A stretch of DNA of 11,359 bases from Nitrososphaera sp. (GTDB lineage: Archaea > Thermoproteota > Nitrososphaeria > Nitrososphaerales > Nitrososphaeraceae), in contig JANWHJ010000032.1 of the NCBI GenBank assembly GCA_025450475.1, positions 1 through 11,359 on the forward strand, in the 5' to 3' direction. Every line of letters starts with the position of its first letter. Positions within the stretch are counted from its first letter, which is position 1. The position numbers were made by a program, and so were the translations under genes. The notes under the pieces were generated by a model that was given only the letters and a program-made list of their open reading frames with translations, was not told where the DNA came from and searched no databases. Of this stretch, positions 1 through 6,801 are shown piece by piece.

Positions 1-750
1 AGCGCTGCTTCAGATTGGCAGCCGGGGCAGGTCGTCGCGGCCGCCGGTCATGATCCGGATGTTGTCAAGGGGTTCAAAAGCCCCGTCATAATCATCGATC
101 CTGTGGACAGCAGGCGTAACCTAGGCACCGCGATATCTCCAGGGAGCGTCGGCAGGTTCATGCTCGCCGCCAGGGCGTTTCTCGAGAGGCCGTCAATTCA
201 ATTCTTTAAAGAAAACCGGCGCGGCCACGAAGCGATAAAGCTATTTTCGCATGTTTTGGTAGTTGAATTTTCACACAGGGAGCGCAGCCCAGACATTATC
301 TGGGGTCGGCTGAAGCGGAGCGAAAACGCGATAGCGAGGCAGCTGGAGCTGGCTGACTTTGTGGTGCTGCAGAGCTCGTGCGTAACTGATGAAAAAAGCT
401 CGGCCGCTCTTGCCTTTCTGCTAGAATCAACTACCCTTTCGCCATACGCGAAAAAGAAAGGACCCGAAGTCTTTCGAAGGAACGACACTGCAAGCTTTCT
501 TGCCGCCAAGAAAAAGCCGCTCGTGACTTGGGTTGACAAAGAAGTTAGGGTCGTGATGCTGGTTAACAGAAAAGCGACAGATGCGATGAAATTCGCTAGA
601 CTGCTCCTGCTGAACCCTGAAAATAATGGAGTTGCAAAAGACCTGATCGCAGGCAAGCTCAAAATTTATAGCGGAAGCGACAGGAAAGTCCAAGGAGTGG
701 CAAGGGAGGCTGTCAGCAAGGTTCTTTCGACAGAACGTCTCATTTTCTGA
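1..750 (+). CDS. cca: CCA-adding enzyme (archaeal tRNA nucleotidyltransferase), 3' part
   Basis: This is the C-terminal 249 residues of a class I archaeal CCA-adding enzyme, which adds or repairs the 3' CCA of tRNAs using CTP and ATP. The frame is open from base 1, so the gene starts upstream; full archaeal enzymes are roughly 440-460 aa, and the N-terminal catalytic nucleotidyltransferase head is missing here. Near the start, the stretch IIIDPVDSRRNLGTAIS followed by FMLAARAFLERPSIQFF matches the family pattern in which a conserved DP...RN segment leads into the tail domain. The tRNA gene in this window does not encode CCA, so this enzyme would be needed for it. The next gene begins 28 nt downstream on the same strand, suggesting co-transcription. 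An internal Met at base 103 is not a real start because homology continues upstream of it. Confidence 0.9.
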   Translation, partial: SAASDWQPGQVVAAAGHDPDVVKGFKSPVIIIDPVDSRRNLGTAISPGSVGRFMLAARAFLERPSIQFFKENRRGHEAIKLFSHVLVVEFSHRERSPDIIWGRLKRSENAIARQLELADFVVLQSSCVTDEKSSAALAFLLESTTLSPYAKKKGPEVFRRNDTASFLAAKKKPLVTWVDKEVRVVMLVNRKATDAMKFARLLLLNPENNGVAKDLIAGKLKIYSGSDRKVQGVAREAVSKVLSTERLIF

Positions 751-778
751 TAAGCTGGACATCGCGTCACCCAAGCTC

Positions 779-1474
779 GTGCCATTCATATCATACCCGC
801 GCTTTTCAGAAAACGAATACAACGATCGCATAGTAGAGATGGAGTCGCTTGGCGTGACATCAATAATGCTTGGCGGGAGAACGACTATCAACGGTTTGCG
901 CATAGCCGGTAAAGGACAGGTCGGGCTCGTGCTAAGAGCTAGAATAGGACGCAAAACCTGCGCCCTAAAGATAAGGAGGATCGACGCTGACAGAAAGACA
1001 ATGGACGAAGAAGCGCGTCTTCTTAAGATTGCGAATGGCGCCGGCGTGGGTCCGTGCCTCGAAGGGCACACTAAGAACCTAATTGCAATGGAGTTTATTG
1101 ACGGCCAGAGCATAGTCGACTGGGTGGAAGGCGCGGCAAAGGACAGGATCCGTAGGATGTCGAGATCGGTTCTTGAGCAGTGCCACGCCCTTGACCAAGC
1201 CGGCCTCGACCACGGCGAGCTCAGCCGGCTGACCCAACACGTCATCATGTCTGACATTCCTTGGATAATCGACTTTGAGAGCTCTAGCACGATAAGGAAA
1301 ACTGGCAACGTGACTGCTGCGGCGCAGTCGATATTCCTCCACGGGACCGTTGCAGACAGAGTAAAGAAGACCTTGGAAACCGACAAGGAGAAAGCACTTT
1401 CCGCCCTGAAAATCTACAAGCGTAACCAGACGAGGGCCAACTTTGACGCGGTGCTAGCTTCGCTTCCGGTATAG
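779..1474 (+). CDS. COG2112-type Ser/Thr protein kinase-like protein
   Basis: A 231-aa protein of the archaeal predicted Ser/Thr kinase family COG2112, a minimal kinase fold related in style to RIO and Bud32 kinases. Visible elements in order are a glycine-rich stretch GKGQVG (residues 44-49), the ATP-anchoring lysine in CALKI (K64), an acidic helix with E77/E78, a hinge MEFIDG (104-109), a catalytic-loop equivalent DHGEL (144-148) and a metal-binding IIDFE (163-167) in place of DFG. The HGDL aspartate of Bud32/RIO kinases is a glutamate here, as I recall for this family. The start chosen is GTG at 779. The frame is open further upstream into cca, but no ATG, GTG or TTG is seen there near the gene boundary. 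The substrate is unknown. It lies between cca and a DNA glycosylase gene, 10 nt before the latter, probably in one operon. Confidence 0.78.
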   Translation: MPFISYPRFSENEYNDRIVEMESLGVTSIMLGGRTTINGLRIAGKGQVGLVLRARIGRKTCALKIRRIDADRKTMDEEARLLKIANGAGVGPCLEGHTKNLIAMEFIDGQSIVDWVEGAAKDRIRRMSRSVLEQCHALDQAGLDHGELSRLTQHVIMSDIPWIIDFESSSTIRKTGNVTAAAQSIFLHGTVADRVKKTLETDKEKALSALKIYKRNQTRANFDAVLASLPV

Positions 1475-1484
1475 GTAAGGGACA

Positions 1485-2115
1485 ATGGCCAGAAGTGCTT
1501 CAAACAACAAAGTGGCTGATGCGCTGAGGCACCTCGAAGTCGCAGATGTGCGGCTTGCAGCGATAATCAAGTCGGTGGGCGCCTGCGAAATCAAGATGCG
1601 CAAGGATCCGTTCCAGTCGCTTGTGGAGACTATAATTTACCAGCAGCTTGCGGGTAACGCTGCAGATGCGATTTATAGGCGGTTCGTCAAGATCTACGGC
1701 AGATTCCCGCCGCCGGGTCAGCTGCTGGCGACAACGCATCATAAACTTCGCGCAGCAGGCCTCTCAAGAAGAAAGATAGAGTATCTTAAGGGCCTGTCCT
1801 CGTGCGTGTCTGACGGCAAGCTAAAGCTTACCCTGCTGCCAAAATTGACTGACGAGCAAGTGATAGAGCAACTGATGCAGGTAAAAGGGATAGGGAGGTG
1901 GACTGCTGAAATGTTCATGATCTTTTGCCTCGGCAGGCAAGATGTGCTGCCAGTCGGTGACCTCGGGCTGAGAAAAGCGATGCAAAGAACGTATTCGATT
2001 GAGTCTCCCGTCGCCGGAAAAAATGCTCGCCATCGCGCGTCCATGGAAGCCCTACCGCAGCATTGCCACATGGTACATGTGGAAGTCCCTGGAAAAATTC
2101 AAGGGAATCGGATAA
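1485..2115 (+). CDS. AlkA-type DNA-3-methyladenine glycosylase, frame interrupted
   Basis: An HhH-GPD superfamily base-excision glycosylase of the AlkA type, which removes alkylated bases from DNA. A QQLAGNAA segment lies near residue 53, the helix-hairpin-helix KGIGRWTAEM at 134-143, and the catalytic-aspartate segment LPVGDLGLR at 155-163 (D159). The raw frame runs to 2135 with a foreign-looking tail. Removing one A from the A6 run at 2018-2023 restores a family-like end, MLAIARPWKPYRSIATWYMW and onward, stopping at 2115 for a total of 209 aa. This restored stop abuts the stop of the convergent gene at 2116, whereas the raw ORF would overlap it. Either the sequence has an extra A or the gene is frameshifted near its end. 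The ATG at 1485 follows the kinase stop by 10 nt. Confidence 0.83.
2018..2023 (+). other. A6 run, site of the glycosylase frameshift
   Basis: Six adenines follow GG. With five, the reading frame continues as Gly-Lys-Met-Leu-Ala-Ile-Ala-Arg-Pro-Trp, a conserved AlkA C-terminal pattern. With six, as given, it switches to a sequence with no recognisable similarity. Homopolymer miscounting during sequencing or a true slippage mutation are both possible. Confidence 0.8.
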
Positions 2116-2628
2116 TCACTTTATTTCGGCGATGAGCATCTTTACAGTATTGACGTCGAGGTCCAGCTGCTCTGCAATCAGCTCTTCAGAAATCCCGGAG
2201 GTATATAGGTTCCTTAGTGCTTCCTTCTTTTCTTCATTTACAATATTGCTTGGTGGGTAAAGCGAAAGCTCGCCTTCGACAGACCTGACGTACTTTTGCA
2301 CTTTTTCAACAAGGTGGTCTGAATTGGCGCTTGTCTCCGTAGAAAAGACAAGTACGTGCTCCTTGACAGGGATGCTGATCAGCTTGACCTTGTCATAGCC
2401 GTAGGCAATAGATCTCAGGTTGCCCAGCTCCTGTGTGAACATCTTTCTGAGATCAACAATGTATGCAGACTGGGCAAGACTGATCTCGGTGTTTCTCCCC
2501 TTCAGATGTTCCTCAGTGTCGCTCCTTCTGATACTTGCATGAAGATGGCCGGACTTTTCCATCACCCCCGTGAACCTGATATCAGGATCGAGCGCTAGAA
2601 CGTTCTTTACAAACTGCTCCGCTTTCAT
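2116..2628 (-). CDS. DUF6659-like protein with C-terminal helix-turn-helix-like segment
   Basis: A 170-aa protein. Residues 1-114 resemble the thaumarchaeal DUF6659 family: LDPDIRFTGVMEKSGHLHAS near the start, a middle segment around Y56-E67, and KVKLISIPVKEHVLVFSTE at 80-98. This has the look of a small alpha/beta roadblock- or profilin-like sensor fold, which is my inference. Residues about 145-169 (GISEELIAEQLDLDVNTVKM and onward) look like a helix-turn-helix of the kind used to bind DNA, so a regulatory role is possible but unproven. I chose ATG at 2628; a TTG six bases upstream (2634) also fits. A TATA-like box 26-29 nt upstream predicts a nearly leaderless transcript. It is transcribed after rpl2 but appears to have its own promoter. 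It is convergent with the glycosylase gene with no intergenic gap. Confidence 0.68.
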   Translation of the reverse strand: MKAEQFVKNVLALDPDIRFTGVMEKSGHLHASIRRSDTEEHLKGRNTEISLAQSAYIVDLRKMFTQELGNLRSIAYGYDKVKLISIPVKEHVLVFSTETSANSDHLVEKVQKYVRSVEGELSLYPPSNIVNEEKKEALRNLYTSGISEELIAEQLDLDVNTVKMLIAEIK

Positions 2629-2653
2629 GTGCAAGCGGCTAAACTAGGGAACA

Positions 2654-2662
2654 GAATATAGC
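2654..2662 (-). promoter_or_regulatory. TATA box for the DUF6659-like gene
   Basis: On the minus strand this reads GCTATATTC. Its centre lies about 29 nt before the ATG at 2628 and about 23 nt before the alternative TTG, so transcription should begin at or just before the start codon, as is common in archaea. It lies between rpl2 and the downstream gene, arguing for a separate transcript. Confidence 0.45.
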
Positions 2663-2693
2663 CTTTACGCGCGGTTTCAGGCAAAAGAGAAAG

Positions 2694-3440
2694 TCAGGCG
2701 TCCTTAAGTTGCTTCGGATCCCTGATTCTGCCTCTGCCCGTCTTTCGTGGTGCAATGTTGCCGACTTTGCGCCCTGGAGGGGTCGTCCTGCCAACTGAGG
2801 ATTGGCGGCCAATATGTTGGTGTCTTCCACCGCCGTGTGGGTGATAGACTGCAGCCTGGGCAATGCCCCTAACGGTTGGGTACAGCCGACCATGGGCCTG
2901 CATGTATTTTGCACGGTTGCCCGCCTTCAGGAACGGCTTTTCCTTGCGGCCGGCACCGGCTATCGCGCCGATCATAGCCCTACACTTTTCATTTAGAATG
3001 AGGAACTTGCCTGACGGGAACTTTATCGTCACTCCCTCGGTGCCGTGCGCGAATACAACCGCGGACGAACCGGCTGATTTTATCAGCTTGCCGCCATCGC
3101 CGGCGTTCTTTTCAATGTTACAGACAACGGTGCCGTCCGGGACCGATTCCAGGGAAAGAATGTTGCCAGCCTTTGCTGCCGTGCTTGCACCTGCTTCGAT
3201 CGTGCTCCCAACTATCGTGCCGTCAGGGGCTGGGACGTGGGAATATCTGCCGTCGTCAAACAGTATTTTTGCCAGAGGCGCGTCACGTCCCCTCTCATGA
3301 ACAATGTCAATTACCTTGCCGGTGTGATGATCTTCAAGCTTGAAATTTGGGTACTTTGCAGGTGCAATCTTGCCGATGATTATTGCGCGGAATTGTTTGC
3401 CGCCGCGACCCCTTCTGCGAACGAGTGTTCTCTTGCCCAT
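2694..3440 (-). CDS. rpl2: Ribosomal protein uL2 (L2), archaeal type
   Basis: A 248-aa large-subunit ribosomal protein at the peptidyl-transferase centre, contacting 23S rRNA. It has the archaeal N-terminus GKRTLVRRRGRGGKQFR, the OB and SH3-like barrel region with LEDHHTGKVIDIVHERGRDA, and the C-terminal signature VYHPHGGGRHQHIG containing the conserved histidine implicated in peptidyl transfer. The length is normal for archaeal L2. Unusually, no ribosomal neighbour is present: L2 normally sits between L23 and S19 in the S10 operon, but here a VOC-family gene lies upstream and a DUF6659-like gene downstream. A TATA box about 30 nt before the ATG supports an independent transcript with a very short leader. 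Confidence 0.96.
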   Translation of the reverse strand: MGKRTLVRRRGRGGKQFRAIIIGKIAPAKYPNFKLEDHHTGKVIDIVHERGRDAPLAKILFDDGRYSHVPAPDGTIVGSTIEAGASTAAKAGNILSLESVPDGTVVCNIEKNAGDGGKLIKSAGSSAVVFAHGTEGVTIKFPSGKFLILNEKCRAMIGAIAGAGRKEKPFLKAGNRAKYMQAHGRLYPTVRGIAQAAVYHPHGGGRHQHIGRQSSVGRTTPPGRKVGNIAPRKTGRGRIRDPKQLKDA

Positions 3441-3470
3441 TTGCCAGTGAAAAAAGCCAGCAGATAGGTG

Positions 3471-3478
3471 ATTTTAAT
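3471..3478 (-). promoter_or_regulatory. TATA box for rpl2
   Basis: The minus strand reads ATTAAAAT here, centred about 34 nt before the rpl2 ATG. This predicts a start site about 7 nt before the ATG. It lies in the 44-nt gap after the VOC-family gene, so rpl2 need not depend on read-through. Confidence 0.5.
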
Positions 3479-3484
3479 CTTGTG

Positions 3485-3985
3485 CTATTGTCTTGCCTGC
3501 TGAGCGAACCACTCCGCCGCGGCCTTTTTCATCTCTTTTGGGGAGACGTTGCGCTTGCGCGTTGCCAGCCCCCAGCTGTGTCCAAAGGGGTCCTTCAGCG
3601 CTCCGTGGCGGTCGCCCCAGAAAGCGTCCATCACCGGCATGACCACCGTCGCGCCGGCCCTGACCGCCTGATCAAAGGCGTTATCGACATTCTTGACATA
3701 GACGTAAAGGTTGACCGGGGTGCCGTTCAGAGCTTGCGGCGAGAGGTGGTTCATCTCGGGCATTTCTTCTCCAACCATGATGTGCGAGTCGCCAATCATG
3801 ATCTCAGCGTGCATTATCTTCCCGTCAGGGCCGGGCATGCGCATCTTCTCCTTCGCACCAAAGGCCTTCTTGTAAAACTCTAGTGCCTGGACCGCGTCGC
3901 GCACGGCAAGACCTGGAGTGACCGAATGATAACCTTTAGGAATTGGGTTGACTTTCTTTCTTGGGGGTGCTTTCTTTTTAGTCAT
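3485..3985 (-). CDS. VOC family (PhnB/glyoxalase-like) protein
   Basis: A 166-aa member of the vicinal-oxygen-chelate superfamily, in the PhnB-like/glyoxalase-bleomycin-resistance group. After a basic tail (MTKKKAPPRKK), the first beta-alpha-beta-beta-beta module runs about residues 14-72 (GYHSVTPGLAVRDAVQALEF, then MHAEIMIGDSHIMVGEE). The second runs about 88-141 and ends in the hallmark WGDRHGALKDPFGHSWGLAT. H20, H59 and H136 are possible metal-site residues. The substrate is not predictable. A longer reading starts at an ATG at 4009, but the TATA box overlaps that ATG and lies about 27 nt before the ATG at 3985, so the shorter, leaderless start is preferred. It is divergent from the reductase gene. 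Confidence 0.82.
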   Translation of the reverse strand: MTKKKAPPRKKVNPIPKGYHSVTPGLAVRDAVQALEFYKKAFGAKEKMRMPGPDGKIMHAEIMIGDSHIMVGEEMPEMNHLSPQALNGTPVNLYVYVKNVDNAFDQAVRAGATVVMPVMDAFWGDRHGALKDPFGHSWGLATRKRNVSPKEMKKAAAEWFAQQARQ

Positions 3986-4008
3986 ATCGTAATTGAGAAT
4001 GAGTTGCA

Positions 4009-4017
4009 TTAAAAAGC
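4009..4017 (-). promoter_or_regulatory. TATA box for the VOC-family gene
   Basis: The minus strand reads GCTTTTTAA, centred about 27 nt before the ATG at 3985. It overlaps the upstream candidate ATG at 4009, which therefore should lie outside the transcript. This decides the start codon. Confidence 0.55.
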
Positions 4018-4082
4018 TTCTCTACATAGATACTGTATATTGCCGCTCCCCCCAAGAATTACTGCCAATATCTCCCGCATCC

Positions 4083-4104
4083 ACAAAAAATATATGATTT
4101 AACA
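4083..4104 (+). promoter_or_regulatory. TATA region of the reductase operon
   Basis: Two overlapping candidates are seen: CAAAAAATATAT at 4084-4094, which predicts a start near 4117, and TTTAACA at 4098-4104, which predicts a leaderless start at about 4125. The second ends next to the 8-bp palindrome ATGCGCAT (4104-4111). The sequence alone does not decide between the two boxes. Confidence 0.4.
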
Positions 4105-4124
4105 TGCGCATTTCATAATGTATA

Positions 4125-5966
4125 ATGAAGAAAGTAAAAGTCACCACTGTTAGTCCTAGACAAAAGGGGGCTTCTGTTCCAAAGCCTAATCCGAAGTGGG
4201 GGCGTGAAGAGGAGACTGAAGTCTTTGCTAAAAGAGTTAAGCTTTTCAGGCAGGGCAAGATTTCAGAGGACGACTTTCGGCGCTTTCGTCTGCAGCACGG
4301 AGCCTACGGCTCGCGCCTTCACATGGACTACAGCATGGTCAGGATAAAGGTGCCGGGCGGCGAAATGACGCCAGAACAGATAGAAAAGATCGCGAGCTTG
4401 TCGGAAGCGTTCTCTATCGGCTCTGCCCACGTCTCCACGCGCCAGAACATCCAGCTCCACTGGGTGCAGCTAGAAGACGTCAGCGAAGTCATGCGGGGTC
4501 TCGTCGAGACGGGCCTAACAACTAGGGAAGCGTGTGGAAACACTATCAGAAACGTGATGTGCAGCCACTTTGCCGGCGTCTGTCCCAATGAGGCGTTTGA
4601 TGCCACCCCATATTCTATGGCGATTGCCCGATTCTTTTTACGCAATCCGATGTGCCAGAACCTCCCGCGCAAATTCAAGATCAACTTTGCGTGCTGCGAC
4701 CTGCACGGCCTTGAAAAAGTTGCAGACATTGGACTCGTGCCATTGACAAAGGAAGAGAACGGCACAATGGTCAGGGGCTTCAAGATCTACCTCGGTGGCG
4801 GCTTGGGAGCAGCATCTTTCATAGGACATCAGCTTGAAGATTTCACTGCTGAAAGCAGAATGCTTGCTACATGCATGGCGACTGTCAGGTTGTTTGATCG
4901 GCGCGGCAACCGGGAGAACATGGCTAGGAACAGGATGCGCTACCTCGTACACGAGACGGGCTGGGAAAAATTCCAAAAGATGGCGTTGAAGGAGCGCTCG
5001 ATAGTGGAAATGACTACATCGTATTCTACTGCTCAGCTATTCGACATAGAGTCGCAGGAGGACACCCGGCATTTGCCTAATGCGCCCCGGATGGCGAAAC
5101 TGCCTATGCTGAATGACAGTGTCACAAAGGACAGCCCTGGATTCGAGCGCTGGCTGCATACCAACGTTGCCGTGCAAAAACAAGAAAGCTATTTCACTGC
5201 ATTCATTACCCTTGGAGCCGGCGACATTACCGCCAGCCAGCTCAGGGTACTCGCTTCCGCCATCCGCGACTATTCTGCTGAAGGGGTGGCAAGGAACACG
5301 CCACAACAAAACTTTGCAGTTCGCTACATACGGGGGACGGAGCTGCGCGACTTTTACGAAAAACTTGCGTCTGCGGGTCTTGCAAACCCCGGCGCGCTGA
5401 CGATCACGTCCGCTGTAGGGTGCTCCGGCACAACATCATGCAACCTTGCAATAACAAACTCACATAGGCTTGCCAAGGAAGTGCAGCGTAAGTTTCTCGA
5501 GCTCGGGCTTGATACCGACGACAATCTGCGCGACGCGACGATCAAGATAAGCGGCTGCCCCAATTCCTGCGGTCAGCACGAAATCGCGACCGTAGGTTTC
5601 TTTGGCGGCGCGACAAGGATGAATAACGCGATGGTCCCGACGTATACTATGTTGTTTGGAGGAAGCTCAGGAGAGCTTGGAAAAGCCATGATGCGTGTGC
5701 CGGCAAAGCGCGTAATCGACACGATACTGAAGATAATCGAGATCTACAAGCAGCAAAAATCAACAAATGAGACACTGCAACAGTGGGTCTCAGGTGTATC
5801 AAAGGGCCGCGGGGTAGGGAGCATCAAGAACTTGGAAGACATGAAGGCTGCCCTTGCACAGGTGATTCAGCTGCCTGCCTCTGATATCGACGCCGACGCC
5901 TACATGGACTATGGTAGCGACTCTCGGTTCTCTGCTAAGACTGCGAGAGGAGAATGCGCAGCTTGA
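4125..5966 (+). CDS. Ferredoxin-type siroheme sulfite (or nitrite) reductase
   Basis: A 613-aa siroheme/[4Fe-4S] reductase catalysing six-electron reduction of sulfite to sulfide or nitrite to ammonia, presumably in the cytoplasm with ferredoxin as donor. The cluster ligands are clear: C433-x5-C439 (GCSGTTSC) and C478-x3-C482 (GCPNSCGQHE), with C482 the likely bridge to siroheme. Substrate-pocket residues are R106 (TRQNIQLHW), R142 (IRNVMC) and the pair K183/K185 in LPRKFK. From known structures, sulfite reductases carry Lys-x-Lys here while plant nitrite reductase has Lys-x-Asn, so sulfite is favoured. Homologues in ammonia oxidisers are often labelled NirA. The length is ordinary for the fused two-half form. 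It overlaps the rhodanese gene, which also fits sulfur metabolism. Confidence 0.9.
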   Translation: MKKVKVTTVSPRQKGASVPKPNPKWGREEETEVFAKRVKLFRQGKISEDDFRRFRLQHGAYGSRLHMDYSMVRIKVPGGEMTPEQIEKIASLSEAFSIGSAHVSTRQNIQLHWVQLEDVSEVMRGLVETGLTTREACGNTIRNVMCSHFAGVCPNEAFDATPYSMAIARFFLRNPMCQNLPRKFKINFACCDLHGLEKVADIGLVPLTKEENGTMVRGFKIYLGGGLGAASFIGHQLEDFTAESRMLATCMATVRLFDRRGNRENMARNRMRYLVHETGWEKFQKMALKERSIVEMTTSYSTAQLFDIESQEDTRHLPNAPRMAKLPMLNDSVTKDSPGFERWLHTNVAVQKQESYFTAFITLGAGDITASQLRVLASAIRDYSAEGVARNTPQQNFAVRYIRGTELRDFYEKLASAGLANPGALTITSAVGCSGTTSCNLAITNSHRLAKEVQRKFLELGLDTDDNLRDATIKISGCPNSCGQHEIATVGFFGGATRMNNAMVPTYTMLFGGSSGELGKAMMRVPAKRVIDTILKIIEIYKQQKSTNETLQQWVSGVSKGRGVGSIKNLEDMKAALAQVIQLPASDIDADAYMDYGSDSRFSAKTARGECAA

Positions 5967-6799
5967 CCGCAGCGGCTGGGAAAAAGAAGGCAGCAAAAAC
6001 ATCTACAATTCAGCTCCCGATAATCTGCGACGCAGACACCTTGCGCTCGTTGATTAGCAAGAAGGCGGTGCGCGTCGTCGACGTGCGCAAGGCAAATGAC
6101 TACAAGCAGGAGCATATACCTACTGCAATCTCGCTCCCACTAGCCCGTGTCCTTGAAAACGACGCGCCGGAAAAAATAGTCAGCATTTTGGAAGAGCTTG
6201 GCGTATCAGACAAGACCCCCGTGGTGGTATACGACGACACTTTTGGCGCGTTGGCAGCTCGGGTCGCGTGGACCTTCCAGTTTGTCGGCCATACAAACAC
6301 TGCGCTACTCGAAATGACCTTTAAGCAATGGAAGGAACTCGGACTGGAAACTGAAGAGTCGGCGCGCACTTTTCCAAAAGCAAAACACTCGCTTGAAGTC
6401 AACAAGAGCATCTACGCAGACGCTTCATATGTAGAGGCTGCAAAGTCGCAGCCGGGTAAGCTGCTGGTCGACTCCCGCGAGCGGCTGAACTTTCTGACCG
6501 AGCACATACCTGGCGCAAAGAACATTCCATACACGATGGTCGGCTCTAACGGTAGCATCCTGCGGAAAGCCGAGGAACTGAAAAGGTTTATTGAAAACCG
6601 CGGAATAGCAGACACTACCGAGATCATCACATACTGCGGGAGCGTAGGGACGCTCTCAGGCCTGACATACTATGCGCTAAGGCTAGCAGGGTTTCAGAAT
6701 GTAAAACTATATCCAAAGTCCTTCAAAGAGTGGAAGGCCCTTGGCAAGCCGAGGGAAGAGTTCAAAGATGCTACCTACTGGGATCTTTCGGCAGAATAG
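5954..6799 (+). CDS. Two-domain rhodanese (thiosulfate/mercaptopyruvate sulfurtransferase)
   Basis: A 281-aa sulfurtransferase with two rhodanese domains, about residues 20-135 and 148-270. The C-terminal domain holds the active-site loop YCGSVGT with C228, close to the CGSGVT loop of mercaptopyruvate sulfurtransferases. The N-terminal domain has VVYDDTFG, an aspartate replacing the cysteine, so it is structural as is usual in tandem rhodaneses. It transfers sulfane sulfur from thiosulfate or 3-mercaptopyruvate to an acceptor. The ATG at 5954 overlaps the reductase gene by 13 nt. An alternative TTG at 5963, overlapping the reductase stop as TTGA, has the Shine-Dalgarno-like GAGAGGAG (5945-5952) 10 nt upstream, while the ATG lies only 1 nt from it, so the TTG deserves consideration. 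Confidence 0.88.
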   Translation: MRSLTAAAGKKKAAKTSTIQLPIICDADTLRSLISKKAVRVVDVRKANDYKQEHIPTAISLPLARVLENDAPEKIVSILEELGVSDKTPVVVYDDTFGALAARVAWTFQFVGHTNTALLEMTFKQWKELGLETEESARTFPKAKHSLEVNKSIYADASYVEAAKSQPGKLLVDSRERLNFLTEHIPGAKNIPYTMVGSNGSILRKAEELKRFIENRGIADTTEIITYCGSVGTLSGLTYYALRLAGFQNVKLYPKSFKEWKALGKPREEFKDATYWDLSAE

Positions 6800-6801
6800 T
6801 C

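Noticed and set aside
427..1386. Long minus-strand open frame opposite cca and the kinase gene
   Set aside because: It is antisense to two recognised genes, has no family resemblance, and is of the type produced by codon structure of the opposite strand.
2661..2682. Possible hairpin GCCT...AGGC after rpl2
   Set aside because: Only four base pairs with a 14-nt loop, too weak to call a terminator.
6730..6801. Upstream ATG extension of the UPF0200 gene
   Set aside because: The extension lies inside the rhodanese gene in another frame, and the P-loop normally sits about 10 residues from the N-terminus in this family.
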